Under the pieces are notes generated by a model, which was not told the origin of the DNA, did no database searches, and saw only the letters and a list, made by a program, of their open reading frames with translations. From Liolophura sinensis (taxonomy: Eukaryota > Mollusca > Polyplacophora > Chitonida > Chitonidae): DNA of 64,000 nt. This document shows positions 25,230 to 37,639 of the stretch, in pieces. Each line of letters starts with the position of its first letter. The first letter of the stretch is position 1. The position numbers were made by a program, and so were the translations under genes. The stretch is from positions 40,638,458 to 40,702,457 of the forward strand of contig NC_088300.1 in the NCBI RefSeq assembly GCF_032854445.1, in the 5' to 3' direction.

Positions 25230-25500
25230 CGTGTTAAATAAAACCACCGTGTTGGATGTATGAACAATTGTTATCAAAGCATAATAGTGACACTTACTTT
25301 AATTAACAGCAACTTCTGCACTAGCTGGTATACTACACGTTTTGGATACTGATTAAATTTATACGACTAGAACATTCTTTGCGTCTTTACGGTGCCATTG
25401 AACACTATTAACTGCTTCTCAGAATTCGTCCAGCTTTCTTACTCTATATACTTGTTTGGTCTTTTGGTGATTTGAATTAAACGTTGACCTTAACACACAT
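25230..25500 (+). mobile_element. Second 3' fragment of the reverse transcriptase element
   Basis: Bases from about 25250 (GTTGGATGTATGAACAATTG) onward follow 8855-9085 (GTTGGATATATGAACAGTTG). Later shared blocks are CAACTTCT, CTAGCATGGTA/CTAGCTGGTA, TTGCGTCTTT and the TGTTAAACG/ATTAAACG segment. Similarity is interrupted, so this is an older copy of the region at the end of, and after, the reverse transcriptase relic. Confidence 0.6.
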
Positions 25501-25586
25501 TATGATTGGCAACTGTTGTGCTGATTACTGTTTCGACACCAAAATAAAGAATTCTTTGGTATCATTGATCAGGCTTAACTGTGTTT

Positions 25587-25685
25587 GTTTATTTATTTCA
25601 TTGGTGTTTAACGCCGTGCTCACAAATATTTCATGAATGTGACGGCGACCAGCATTATGCTGGGCAGGAAACCGCCGAAACCCTT
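25587..25685 (-). mobile_element. SINE-A fragment (tail half)
   Basis: The plus strand shows TTTATTTATTTCATTGGTGT, then ACGCCGTGCTCA and GACCAGCATTATGCTGG, matching the tail half of SINE-A in reverse orientation. The head is missing. Confidence 0.85.
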
Positions 25686-26278
25686 AATTGTGCTAAGTAA
25701 CACTAAGACTAAAACCGCAGGGTAACAAACTTATGTGGAGTGTGTCCATTAGTATATTTTAGTACAGCTAACAGTGTCAACCAAGAACTAAAGCTATGGT
25801 ATGGCCAGGTAAACTTTGAAATCTCTTGGAATTTCAGTTACACGCGGGTTCGTGTTAGCTTAATTGGTCAGGTATGAATCCAGATTGTATCATACCAATG
25901 GGAACAAATCAAGAGATACGTGCATGAGAATACACAAAAACAGAGAAAAGTGTATCAATTTATAGTTTAAAATGTCAAGACTGGAAAACAGGATGGTATT
26001 GTCTGACTTTGCTTCGAACACGACCACAACAACGGCAATCTGATGTAGGCCTATATAGGACATGCCCCTGGTCACTGGTGCAGTGTCAGGATTGCGCAAC
26101 AAAATCTGTGTGCCCGGCTTTCGCCAGTTCATTCCAGCTGACCGATGTTGTGCAGCAATATGTCACCAATATGTCACCTAGTTGTAACCTAATACAATAT
26201 AAAAAGTTATTTGAAGCATCTAGTACTTAGACCTGTCACCTTGCTCGGGTGTGATTTGTGACATGAGGTTTTATAACT

Positions 26279-27375
26279 GAGGTTTGGGCATATATGGCAT
26301 AGGGAGAACTTTATGCTCCAAGTTTGGGCACATGTGCCATTGGGAGAGATTTATGTTGCAGGTTTGTGCACATGTACCATTGGGAGAGATTTATGTTGCA
26401 GGTTTGTGCACATGTGTCATTGGGAGAGATTTATGTTGCAGGTTTGGGCATATGTGAAATTGGGAAAGATTTATCCTGGAGGTTACGACATATAGTCCAT
26501 TTGGAGAATTTTATACGTGAAGTTTGGGCATATGTTCCATGAAGAGAGCTTTGTCCTCGAGGATTGGGTATATCCTCCACTTGGAGACCTTTATACCCAT
26601 AAAGTTAACATATCATATGTTAACATCAAGTCAGCCTAATAACTGACCTTTGGACATTCTTCATTGGGTGAGGTTTATACCTGAGGATTGGACATACGTT
26701 CCCTTGAGAGGAGTGTATACCGAAGCCTTGGAGATATGTACCACTATATACCTGAGGTTTGGGCACGTATGCAATTGGGAGAGCTTTATATCTGGAATTT
26801 GGGTATATGTGTCATGAGGAGCTCTAAAATTGAGGTTTAGCGGTATGATCTATATTGAGAGAGGGTTTGGGCATATGCTTCATTGGGCGAACTTTATGTT
26901 TGTTGTTTGGGCATATGCTTCATGTGGTGAGCTTTATGTCTGAGGTTATGTTGTCCATGTGTTCCATTGGGTGAGCTTTATGTCTGAGGTTTGGGCATAT
27001 GCTCCATTTGGTGAGCTTTATGTCTGAGGTTTGGGCATATGCTCCGTTTGGTGAGCTTTATGTCTGAGGTTTGACCATATCCTTCATTGGGTGAGCTTTA
27101 TGCCTGAGGTTTGGGCATATGCTCCATTTGGTGAGCTTTATGTCTGAGGTTTGACCATATGTCCCATTAGGTGAGCTTTCTGTCTGTTTGGGCATATATC
27201 CCATTAGGAGAGCTTATACCCGAGATTTAGGCATATGTTCCCTTGGGAGGGATTTGTACTCGAGGTTTGGGCATATGTTCCATAGGGAGGGCTTTATATA
27301 CCCAAGGTTTGGGCATATGTCTCACTGGGAGTGTCTTATACACGTGGTTTGGGCATATGTTCCACTAGGTGAACT
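26279..27375 (+). repeat. 40-bp minisatellite, about 27 copies
   Basis: The unit contains GAGGTTTGGGCATATG, then a CTCCATTTGGTGAGC-type segment, then TTTATGTCT. The most uniform part is 26880-27180; both ends are more diverged. Almost every unit has the palindrome CATATG. A break near 26600 holds a perfect 21-bp palindrome. Open frames through the array are by-products. Confidence 0.94.
26604..26624. repeat. Perfect palindrome with 10-bp arms and one central base
   Basis: GTTAACATAT, then C, then ATATGTTAAC. It interrupts the 40-bp array and could extrude as a small hairpin. Confidence 0.9.
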
Positions 27376-27382
27376 TTAAATG

Positions 27383-27495
27383 GAAAGTAAAACCAGAACA
27401 GTGAAGACAGTGTGATAGTCGACAAATGGCCACACATAACCGGCTAATCTGGCCTCTTGTCAGTTTACATCAGTCAGGGTCTTATTATAAGACAA
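27383..27495 (+). repeat. Dispersed repeat, copy 1 (second at 61310-61412)
   Basis: Shared blocks in the same order and orientation are TAAAACCAGA, GACAGTGTGATAGT, CAAATGG, CACAC, CCTCTTGTCA, CAGT-AGGGT and TTATT. This points to a dispersed element of about 105 bp with unknown ends. Confidence 0.75.
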
Positions 27496-29410
27496 GTTCA
27501 TCAGAGATTCCATTCTGCATTTTTATTTATCTTTTTGCGAGGTAAATTTTCGTCAGAAGACATACTTTCTTAAATACCTATATTTTATACATTGAAAATT
27601 TGTGAAAAAAAATATACGAATGCCTGGATGTGAATAACCGCTTTGCTGTGTTTGGTTTGATTGCTATTTATTATTTATTATTATAATCTTATCGACTTTG
27701 GAAGGCTTAACGGATATGGAAATTTAACCAGGAAATAACTAGACAGTGCTGAATAACAGCCTTGTTTTCGTTGGATACTCTAAGATTTAGCACATATAAT
27801 CAATTATAATAACCGTATGTTAATATTAAGCCTTTAGGCCAATATGCATATGGATACGCCGTATTCACACTAAATGAGCTCTGGGACTTTCAGTTCATCT
27901 TGCTATTTTTTATTATTATTTTTTTTTTCAGTAAAGAACATGTCCGGCGTTTTAGCGCTCATGCCCGGTTAAGTGAGCCTATACTTGTATGCTCTGGAGA
28001 GATCTGTGAGAAAGTACTCTACCTATACGCTCTCATTCCACATTTAACTTATCACTCAAGTCCTCGGGGCTTTTGGCCCTGTGACAAAGTACAGAGACAT
28101 TTATAATAGTTTTTAAATTCAAAGTATAAAGCTGATTTAAAACTAAACGAAGACCTCCGAGGTAGCTATAGTGTGGTATGTGATGGTTTGGAGCAACTCG
28201 AACCTATGACTTACGAGGGTACTGTGTAGGCCTATGTGTACGGCGATACTGTTATCTACGCTACACTCTGGTGCACATGCATTTCCAGCATGCTGAGCGT
28301 AACGTCTTTATAGCATCATCTCAGATATACCGAATTTAACTGAATTCAGCAATAGAATATCGCGCCCTGAACATCTCATGGAAGATGACATTATTAACAA
28401 CCTGTGATCAGTGTCAATTTGCGCAATTTAAATCTGGTAAAATGAATAATGCATGGAATGTCAGCGTTAAAGTCATTGCCGATCCATGTCAGTTTCCAGC
28501 GTATTCTTGTAGGTCGACTTAAATATTTCATTGCAAAAGTTACAAAATTTTCATTTCTGATACATCCACTTTCATGCAGTTCAGATCTTTCTCTGTCTCT
28601 GTATTTTGAAGCCCACTGGTCTTACATTTACACACAATCCACTCCTTAAACTTTGCCTTCATATTCACTTCTTTTCAATATAAATTTTATTGAAGGCAAT
28701 GACATTGGCATCCACCGTACACTCAAGTTTTGAAAACAAATAATAAGTGCAAACCTGACAATCGCTCTTTTTTATACATATGCTCGAAACTTCACGTGAT
28801 AATCTCGCAACCCACGACGATAACGTCAAAGAAACTTATCAATGCACCTCTGGCTTTAAATCACGTCGTGCTGAGACGCGTACTTCTTTGTACGTTTTGA
28901 AGGTGAGAGGTGTTTCCAATTTAGCTCCGTCACGTGACCTTTTGTTTCTCGTAACAGGGCCCCTTTGTGCGATGTACAAATATATACTTAGGGTAGGCTT
29001 CAACATCAGAGGGGCTTTGTGTAAATGGTGCAGACTGCTGTTGCTTTCATCAGCTTCCCATACACAGACGTTTGAATGGATGTAGAGCATTGCCATAGTC
29101 CGGGAGTGATCGGAGTGGAACGTTGTTTAGATATTAGAAGTGCCTTACTTCCAGTCCATAGGACAAAAGAGGTGAGGGATCGAATCAAACCTTGGACAGG
29201 GACTTTGTGATTTCTCTCGCTCTCAATTCTAGCGGGGCCATGGTGACAATAAACAGACGGCGACGCTGTTACACATGGCCGTTTGTTCAGTCATACCACT
29301 TGTATTCCACCGTAGGGTGTGCATAGCTGTCTCCGTCACATGTGAGAAAGTGAACTTGTCAAAGGTCAGTGATTTGTACAGTGATACTCCGATTTCCTCC
29401 ATCAAAAAAC
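27496..29410. other. Non-coding interval
   Basis: No supported gene. Frames of 60-100 codons exist at 27900-28106 and 28780-29085 (an overlapping minus-strand frame is also open), but none shows a domain or splice context. Confidence 0.4.
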
Positions 29411-29414
29411 TGTA

Positions 29415-29488
29415 AGCTACTGTAGGCCTTAAAGTGAAAACTTCTTACGTGTGGCGTTGAACAACAATCAAATAAATAAATAAATACA
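29415..29488 (+). mobile_element. SINE tail fragment, variant type
   Basis: GTGTGGCGTTGAACAACAAT followed by CAAATAAATAAATAAAT. This is a SINE-A-like tail with AACAACAATC in place of AACACCAATC, which suggests a related subfamily. The rest of the element is not recognisable. Confidence 0.65.
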
Positions 29489-29965
29489 GAAAATAAAACA
29501 GTACCAAAATAAACAAAGAGAAAACTAGTTCACAATATGTATTAACACGCCCAAACTTCATATTTAATGATGATGAGACATGAACTAGGTTTTCCCGAAG
29601 CAAGAAATACCCTAACAAGTTTCTACAACTTCCTACCACGTTTATAGTATGCTTTGCACTGCTCTCTACATGCACTTATATAATGAACCATGTTAACTGC
29701 GATGATCATCCAGCCGCTTGGACGGGCTTAGCGTGTTTAACAGGGTGATCTATTTAACTACCTGTTTTACAGATCTTCATCTCGTTTGTATTGTGAGCCA
29801 TTATATGAAGCTCAACTCGTTTCTCTTTTTTTGTGACCAGTAAAAGTCCACCTCATTGATTAGTCTGATGATAAGTCAGCATACCCTGAGCGCACACTTG
29901 CGAACACACTCGTTCTGCATTTCCGTTCCGTTTTATGCGAGTTACTTGATCAAACAGAATTATAC

Positions 29966-30124
29966 TTGATTTATTTATTTATTTGATTGGTGTTTTACAC
30001 CAAACTCAGGAATATTTCGCTTCTATGATGACGGTCAGCATTATGGTAGCAGGAAAACGGGCAGAATTCGGGGAAACCATGACCATGTTGCTGGAAGACC
30101 TTCCCACGTACGGCTACAGAGGAA
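29966..30124 (-). mobile_element. SINE-A copy, head-truncated
   Basis: The plus strand runs from TTTATTTATTTGATTGGTGT through GTCAGCATTATGGTAGCAGG and GGAAGACCTTCCCACGTACG, matching the tail and middle of SINE-A in reverse. The tRNA-like head is lacking. Confidence 0.88.
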
Positions 30125-30398
30125 ATGTACTTGATATCATTATGGTAAAAGTCTGAAACTTAGGGGCAGCTACTGTTGTATTGAGGTGGCTGGGTGATTT
30201 TAATACTGAAAGTTTGGTATGAAAGGCCCAGCCTTGCATGATTTATGTGAGCTCCGAAACGCTGGTTTCCGTTAGATAGCCAGCCTTTCAGGTATTCAGG
30301 TAGCTGCTAGTTCCAGAAAGGCCCACTGCTACATATGTCAAAAATATACAATACATATGAGTTTACCACTCATGACACTTTTCTTGCTTACTTGGTTC

Positions 30399-30868
30399 TG
30401 TACACCAGAAGAAATTTATGGAGTTTCCTCTTCTAATCACCCTGCTCTCTCTGAGCAGTTCGAATTGTTTTCAAGATAGTTTTGTTTCGTCTCTCGACCT
30501 CCTCGTTTGCCAAAGGCCACAAAGGTTGACTTTGTTGATTTCGTAAAAGCAACGCCATAATACAGGCTACAGCAATCAACAAGAACCATAATGTAATCTT
30601 CGGGAGGTAGTGGCCATGCGATAAATATCTCCAACATGGATGGTGGAACGGAACTCTTCGCCGCGAACTTGATGCATTCTTCCGCAAGATTTCTGCTCGC
30701 CTTCGCAGTTCTTTTCGTAATCTGTGTCAGTCTTGACAATGCATCAGCGATGTTCGTCTTTCCTGGGGTATAAAGAGAAGTAACTTTAAAACCCAACATT
30801 CGCTTCTTATTGACGGTTTTACAGGCATAATACCAAGGGGCGTGTAATTTGCTATTTTTAGGCATTAA
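30399..30868 (-). pseudogene. Ty3/gypsy retrotransposon polyprotein relic (RNase H to integrase)
   Basis: The minus strand encodes the RNase H end and connection, with YTPGKTNIADALSRL and AEECIKFAA. A deletion follows, then an integrase core segment, PPEDYIMVLVDCCSLYYGVA and FTKSTKST. A second break changes frame to RRNKTILKTIRTAQREQGD, a stop, then KRKLHKFLLVYRT, the downstream integrase segment. Segment order and motifs match Ty3/gypsy elements, in which IADxLSR precedes the integrase. The remnant is under 0.5 kb where the intact segment would be well over 1 kb. No long terminal repeats were recognised. Confidence 0.88.
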
Positions 30869-31117
30869 TTTAGAAGAACTGCTAGAATAAAACCCAATAT
30901 GAGGTTAATTGACAAGGCGTCATATTTCACCGGTAACATTTGGCCAAATACGACACTGTCGCTCTACTCTCTAAGCTGTAGTTCTTTATATAGAGTAATG
31001 TTTGGAGAAGATCAACTCCTGCTATTTATCGTCAATAAGCAAGTCAAATTTAAATGTCAAATCCGACGTTCGTATACCAGTTGTAAGTCATGGACGGGCG
31101 TTCCAAGTCGATAAGCC

Positions 31118-31281
31118 CAAGGCGAACTTCAATAGCAACCTGGTCTTCCAGCAACCTGTGGATAGCCGTGGGTTTCCCCCTGGCTCTGCACGGTTTCCTC
31201 CCACCATAATGCTAGCCGCCGTCGTATAAGTGAAATATTCTTGATTACGGCATAAAACACCAATCGAATAAATAAATAAAT
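31118..31281 (+). mobile_element. SINE-A copy, head-truncated
   Basis: Matches SINE-A from the CAACCTGTGGATAGCCGTGG segment through CATAATGCTAGCCGCCGTCG and CGGCATAAAACACCAATCG to AAATAAATAAAT. Confidence 0.88.
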
Positions 31282-31739
31282 CATTAGCAACCTATAACAC
31301 CAGAAACAAGTTTCTAATGGAATACTGTTTGTAAGAAATTATTATTTAAATAGTCAAAAAAGCTGGAAATAAGTTAGAGAGGCACTGATCAGTTCACTGA
31401 TGCAAATGACATTTTAAGCGTGACATTCACATCCAATTCAAGACTCGTGACTGGGAGTTTCAAATCTATAATCACATCAACCATTTCCAAAACTGTGTTT
31501 TCGTGAATATCTCTATTCTATTAACTTTAAATCATGCAAAGCTGATGGGTTAATTTCTTTCGCCGCCTTGCAATATGGATTGTGTTTAAAACTAGTAGAT
31601 CATCAATATACTGCTTGGTGAATGAGTATAGAGAAATAACTCCCGGATACATGTTTTATTATATGCGCTTAATGGTCAAGTTTTTCCTTTAGATGTCTTA
31701 GGTTGTTCAGAATTCACATACAGTTGACCGAGTGTTTTG

Positions 31740-31927
31740 TATTGGCACAACTGTACTTACTCCAAAAAGAGATTCTGTACTTACTCCAGAAAGAGATTCT
31801 GTACTTACTCCAGAAAGAGATTCTGTACTTACTCCAAAAAAGAGATTCTGTACCTACTCCAGAAAGAGATTCTGTACTTCCTCCAAAAAGAGATTGTGTA
31901 CTTACTCCAAAAACAGGTTCTTTAGAT
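31740..31927 (+). repeat. 24-bp minisatellite, about 7-8 copies
   Basis: The unit is TGTACTTACTCC followed by AGAAAGAGATTC (or AAAAAGAGATTC). One copy carries two extra A. The period is a multiple of three, so each frame repeats an eight-residue peptide such as VLTPERDS. There is no start context or flanking coding sequence, so a protein is unlikely. Confidence 0.94.
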
Positions 31928-32216
31928 CTTTAGATTCTTAATAATATTAAGGTCACCAGTCCGGGCATGTTTACATTTGTTATAAAAAAAAACACACACA
32001 CACACGATCCACAATTTCAGATATAGGTCTATTTAAGTCGGATCCCAGTTTTAGGACACCAACCTGACTTCAATGTCAGCTCCTTGCAGCTCCTCAAAAT
32101 GGCCATCGACAACAATCCCTGGTCTCGGCTAAATTACAGTTAGTCGCGATAACAGTTTAAAAAAACCACGAAAACTTTTCGTTGTTTCCACAGTTTTGTA
32201 AACCCCAGCTTAAATA

Positions 32217-33663
32217 ACAGGCCTGAAATAAAGGCTGGGGAAGTCGCGGCAATATGAACTGAAGTCACAGGCCTGGAATAAAGGAAAGAAAAGTGACGAC
32301 AATATCTGCTGAAGTCACATTCGTGGAATAAAGTGTTGGAAAATGAAGACAATATCTGCTGAAGTCTCAGGCCTGGAATAAAGTGTGGAAGAATGACAGC
32401 AATATCTTCTACAGTTACAGGCCTGGGGTATAAAGGATGAAAAAATGAACACAATAGCTGCTGCATTCAAGGCCTGGAGTACAAAGGGTAGGAAAATGGA
32501 GACAATACCTACTGCAGTCACAAACTTGGAGTATAAAGGATGGGAAAATGAAGGTAATATCTGCTGCAGTCACAGGCCTGGAGTATAAAGGGTGAGAAAA
32601 TGAACTCAATATCTATTGCATTCAAAGCCTCGAGTATAAAGGGTGGGAAAATGAAGGCAATATCCACTGCATTCAAAGCCTCGAGTATAAAGGGTGGGAA
32701 AATGAAGGCAATATCCGCTGCAGTCACAGGCCTGGAGTATAAAGGATGGGAAAATGAAGGCAATATCTGCTGCAGTCACAGGCCTGGAGTATAAAGGGTG
32801 GGAAAATGAAGACAATATCTACTACAGTCACAAGCTTTGAGTATAAAGGGTGGGGAAGTGAAGACAATATCCGCTACAGTCACAAGCTTGGAGTATAAAG
32901 GATGGGAAAATGAAGGCAATATCTGCCTGGAGTATAAAGGATGGGAAAATGAAGACAATATCTGCTACAGTCACAAGCTTTGAGTATAACGGATGGGAAA
33001 ATGAAGACGATATCTGCTACAGTCACAAGCTTGGATTATAAAGGATGAGAAAATGAAGACAATATCTGCTACAGTCACAAGCTTTGAGTATAAAGGGTGG
33101 GGAAGTGAAGACAATATCTGCTACAGTCACAAGCCAGGAGTATAAAGTGTGAGAAAATGATAGCAATATCTACTGCAGTCTCTGGTCTGGAGTATAAAGG
33201 GTGGGAATATGAAGGCAAAATCTGCTGCAGTCAAAGCCTGGAGTATAAAGGGTGGGAAAAAGAAGGCAATATCTGCTGCAGACAAAGCCAGGAGTATAAA
33301 GGGTGAGAAAATGAAGACAATAATATCTGCTGTAGTCACAAGCTTGGAGTATAAAGGGTGAAAAAATGAACTCATTATCTGCTGCAGTCAAAGCCTGGAG
33401 TATAAAGGGTGGGGTAGTGAAGGCCATATCCGCTGCAGTCACAAGCCTGGAGTTAAGTGTGGAAAAATGACGGCAATATCTGCTGAAGTAACGGGTCTTA
33501 AGAAAATCGCGGCAATGTCTGCGGAAGTCACAGGCCTGGTGTAAGGCGTGGGGAAATACGGCATCATCTGCTGAAGTCACAGGCCTGGAATAAAGGGAGG
33601 TAAAATGACGACAATATCTGCTGAAGCCACAGGCCTAAAGTATTTGAAAATTACGGCAATATG
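32217..33663 (+). repeat. 52-bp minisatellite, about 28 copies
   Basis: The unit contains ATATCTGCTGCAGTCACAGG, then CCTGGAGTATAAAGGGTGGG, then AAAATGAAGGCA. Unit length varies by a few bases and several units carry TCACAAGCTT in place of TCACAGGCCT. The centre (32500-33450) is most uniform. The minus-strand frames through it are by-products. Confidence 0.95.
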
Positions 33664-35452
33664 GAGCAGGATTCACAGATTTTGAGAACAAGTAAGGCCC
33701 TGCATAGAAATAAGTCCCTCGGCAATGTAGGAAAAGTTCATTATTAAATCCAGCAAATGTAGGCCTAAGTGGGAAATCAAACTGAAGTAAAGCAGTACAT
33801 AGCTTACGGTTTTACATCTTCTCATACTGTGCCTGCATGGTTCTATTCATCCTAAGTCCAACAACAGAAGGTCTCCACCCACGCGTGCTACATCATGTAA
33901 GTGGGCTAATATCGAACATGTCAGAAGAAAAGAAACACAGTTAAAGAAATGAATACATTAAAGGGTAACTTCTCGTCTAGAGATAACTTTATACAGGCGC
34001 GTGTAGAACAAACTCTGCCTATATACAGTGTACGTATATATTAGTGGTTTGGGTTATGAACGGAGAAATGTGATGTATATAATGAGACCTAGAACATTCC
34101 GCAGTGACGTGTCATTAATCAAGATATAACAGAAGCTGATATATCTGATATGTGTTCATGTATACGTTAGGTAAAAACAAAACTTATGATATCAGCGCGA
34201 GTAAAAGATAACAGGCTTAGTTCTTTCTTAATCTGAAGTTCTCTTTTCATCTGTGACACGGATGATTAATGGGCGACAGAGAGGGTCTGTCTATATAGCT
34301 CAGCCTGTGGACGTCAGCACGATCCAATCAGCCGGTAACCAGTGAACTATAAGAAACATACACCAACCCTCTCCACCCAATCAACCTACCCTTTATTACA
34401 TAAATACATTCATACATACCTCTCGCGTGACGTAATATAGTCCTTGTCGTGATGCTCCATTTTTGTACTTCTAAACATGTAAATGTAATTAAATGCGCCA
34501 TAAACAGATGTGGTCTGCATATACGGCTTTATTGTCCTCACGCTCAATACTAATTAAACGGGCATAGAAACTTAGATTCCTTAATTATCTACTAATTTAT
34601 GCTCTACCTACATATATGTGTGTCTTTTCGCGGTTTGGGGGAATTGAAGGATAGGTCCTCAGGGCGTAGGCCGGTACATATCAGAGACGTACATGAATAT
34701 AGCAACTTTGTGTTTTGATTGCATGGAGTTTAACATAGTGTTCAAGAATTGTTCACTTATTTATAGCGTTGACCATGCAGATCTATAGGCCGGGGAAACC
34801 TGAGAAATCAGAAGTAAACCACCTGTTTAGTCAGGCGCATGACACCTTCTAACATAAGGCCACCGTCGAAGCAGCGAGAGCTAGATTCGAACTCACATTC
34901 TCTTGGTTAAGGATGTTTACCCTGCTCTCTGAATGTGTCATGCAAATATTTGGAAACACCACAGTTACAAATGTAATTTTTTCTAAGAAGTATCTTTCAA
35001 CTCTCTTTTAATGTTAGTTTAAAAAACCGAAACGAATTAATACACCAGGTTAGACTTTGTGTTGCCATCATTGTTCCTGATGTGACGCACGTTTCGCCGT
35101 TTGTGCAGTCTAACTTCCGTTGAGGACCGTTTGTCTTCCACCAACATGGAGGTTTGTGCCACCATAAAATTATGATGTTATTATGGATAATTATTATTAT
35201 GGATGCACAAGTACATGTATCTATCGGTCTTCTCTGATTGGTAATTGATATCGCGAGGTGTATAACGCAGTTTGTTACAACTCACCGAGCTGGCGCGAGA
35301 GCTGTTCCACAAAGCTATTTTTGACCAGTTAAACCTGTACATGGTACTTCAAAGATTATTTTTGAATCGTACGAATTAAGAGTGGTGCTTATGTCGACGA
35401 GTTTTTAGAAATAGACCAGTTTTCACTGAAAATATATGCAAGCCCCCAAACG
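33664..35452. other. Non-coding interval
   Basis: No supported gene. ATGGAG followed directly by GTTTGT at about 35145, after CCACCAAC, looks like a start codon next to a weak donor, but no matching downstream exon was identified. Confidence 0.4.
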
Positions 35453-35496
35453 ATCATAGCAAACCTGATCACTTTCAGCAATAATAAATTACATGT
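35453..35496 (+). repeat. Dispersed repeat, copy 1 (second at 36568-36612)
   Basis: CATAGCAAACCTGATCACTT followed by CAGCAATAATAAATTACATG. The second copy has TAGCAATGCTAAATTACATG after the same start. About 44 bases are shared in the same orientation. Confidence 0.8.
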
Positions 35497-35968
35497 ATTC
35501 ATTTCAATCATAATATAGATATATCTAAACATCAAGGTTAAGTCGCGTTCCTCTGCATTGTCATGATTGAAATGTACACGGTCTGAAATTGCATTGAGCC
35601 AGGTGTTGTCTGAAGAACAAAGAATTCACACAATAATTAAGAGTAACTTAAAAAAGAACTCAATGACATGGACATGTATCAGTCTAGCTGATGGGATATG
35701 AAAAGATTCGGGGCGCCCGTAACGCCCGTTCAGAAGGAGGCCCCTAGCTGTAAGTGCTGACCTTTTGGACTTTTCAGTTTGAGTGTGCTGCATATGTGTT
35801 GTAGTGTTTCGCTGTATATATCAGGCATGGAAAGGTTTTTTCTTTAAATTTGAATAATGATAAACCTGGTGGTAAACAAACACAAACAAGCACAGAAGTG
35901 AAGTAAATCAGGACGTTCAGTGACAAAAGCCTACAATCATATGACTTTGTATGCTAGCCGAATTAATA

Positions 35969-36063
35969 TTTATTTATATATTTATTTATTTGATTGGTGG
36001 TTTACGTCGTACTCCAAAATGTTTGACTTATACAACGCCGGCCAGCATAACGTGGGAGGAGCC
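35969..36063 (-). mobile_element. SINE-A tail fragment
   Basis: The plus strand reads TTTATTTATTTGATTGGTGG, then ACGTCGTACTCC, then GCCGGCCAGCATAACGTGGG, a reverse-oriented tail half of SINE-A. Confidence 0.85.
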
Positions 36064-37639
36064 GAATAAATACAACGTGTGTATACTTGTAATGTTAAAA
36101 ACGCACAGTACACTATGCATCAGTGACTTTAAGATTTTACTGTTGATGTACGAATGTGCAGAAGTTCATCTTAAAAAGCAATTGGCAACGTTAAAAACTA
36201 CGGATTATGAGCTTGAAAAATTGGATAAACCAGATATCAGATAAAATTTAGTTATTTATATGATTGTAAATGACCTTCAAATAGCACAAGAAGGTTGGCA
36301 GATCCGACAAAATAATACATGCAAAGAAAAAATACTCAGAAGCGAAAGGTAAAGTGGTGATGTACTTTTATTGAATTCTATTGTGTAGGCCGTACTCAGT
36401 ATTATTTAACTCATAAAACTATAGGACAAGGGTTAGGTTAAAAGAAACAACAAAGAACATAACCTGAGTTATTTAGGAATTAAAGGGGTGATCTAAACGG
36501 TCACAACAATTTTTTGCTGATATGCTTCGTGACTCAATAAATCAGAGTTTAATCTGGAGCTATTCCATAGCAAACCTGATCACTTTTAGCAATGCTAAAT
36601 TACATGTTTATAACTCACAAAGACAAAAAGACAAATTGAGTTTATAACTCACAAAGACAAAAAGCAAAATGCTTTTTAAACTGGTTTTATATTTTCCTTT
36701 AAATCCGAGGAGGGGGGTGGGAGAGAACACCACACCTGGGAACATTTAATAAGGGTGTATATAACCAACAATGCGAAAACTGGAGTCAAATTATTCAGCG
36801 AGGTATACCTCTTTGTGGTACTCTTTGTTTTGCATCGATTTTTATGATCTGTTAAATCAAAAGAGCTTTGCGTCGTGGAATATAGTGAGTTAGTGCTTGG
36901 TGCTTAGGGTATAACGTCGTACTTAACAATTTTTCAGTCATATGACAATGAAGGATCGAGGAACAGAACCTGGTTCAGTGACTATAGGAATATATATGTC
37001 AAGCGCTTAATCCACCCCCAGTTTAAGGCCGTCTGGTATTTGACGTTCTTAGTGAAGATGGTCTCAGCGTTTCCAAAACATTTGTCCATGAGAAGACTGC
37101 TAATGTGGTTGATTACAGGTAATGTAGATAATAATATTTCAAAGTACAGTTAGTGTCGCATTACGACGTAAACGGTGATAAACAATTAACTGTCCAGTAA
37201 CATGAACATACATGTATATGTTTTTGGGCTATTATGTCGAAATACATGACTTGTATACTCATTTTCGGCAAAATTCCAAAATTGATTTTTTTTTGTACCG
37301 TATTACCTTTCACCTATATATATGCGATTTTCAAAAATAGCCCTGTTTGTAACCAGTTTTATATAATCAGGAGTGTATTTCACCTAATTAATTGAATCAC
37401 AATCAACAAAACAAGCCCGTGAGCAACAAGAATAAGGACAAAGACAATGAGATTCTACGTGATTTGCCTGAGCCACTTTTCATACGCTTTATAGCCTGAG
37501 CAGAAGAAAATCATATTCCTAGTGACAAATTCTCTTTTCAGAAAAGCTAAATATCTGATAGAAGATGAACATCTCACAAATTCATGGTTTTAGATTAGTC
37601 CTCACATGAACATCCTTGTTTATTTTTGTACAAAAAGTT
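36064..37639. other. Non-coding interval
   Basis: Holds the second copy of the 44-base dispersed repeat (36568-36612) and a two-copy direct repeat of TTTATAACTCACAAAGACAA at 36608 and 36640. No gene is seen. Confidence 0.45.

Noticed and set aside
26279-27375. A CRISPR-like array of short regular repeats
   Set aside because: The 40-bp units are directly adjacent without unique spacers, and the DNA is eukaryotic with introns.
28780-29085. A 101-codon plus-strand frame overlapped by an 85-codon minus-strand frame
   Set aside because: Both strands are open and neither has a family signature or exon borders.
31703-31941. Reading frames encoding an eight-residue repeat
   Set aside because: A direct result of the 24-bp tandem repeat; no start context, no neighbouring exon and one frame-shifting unit.
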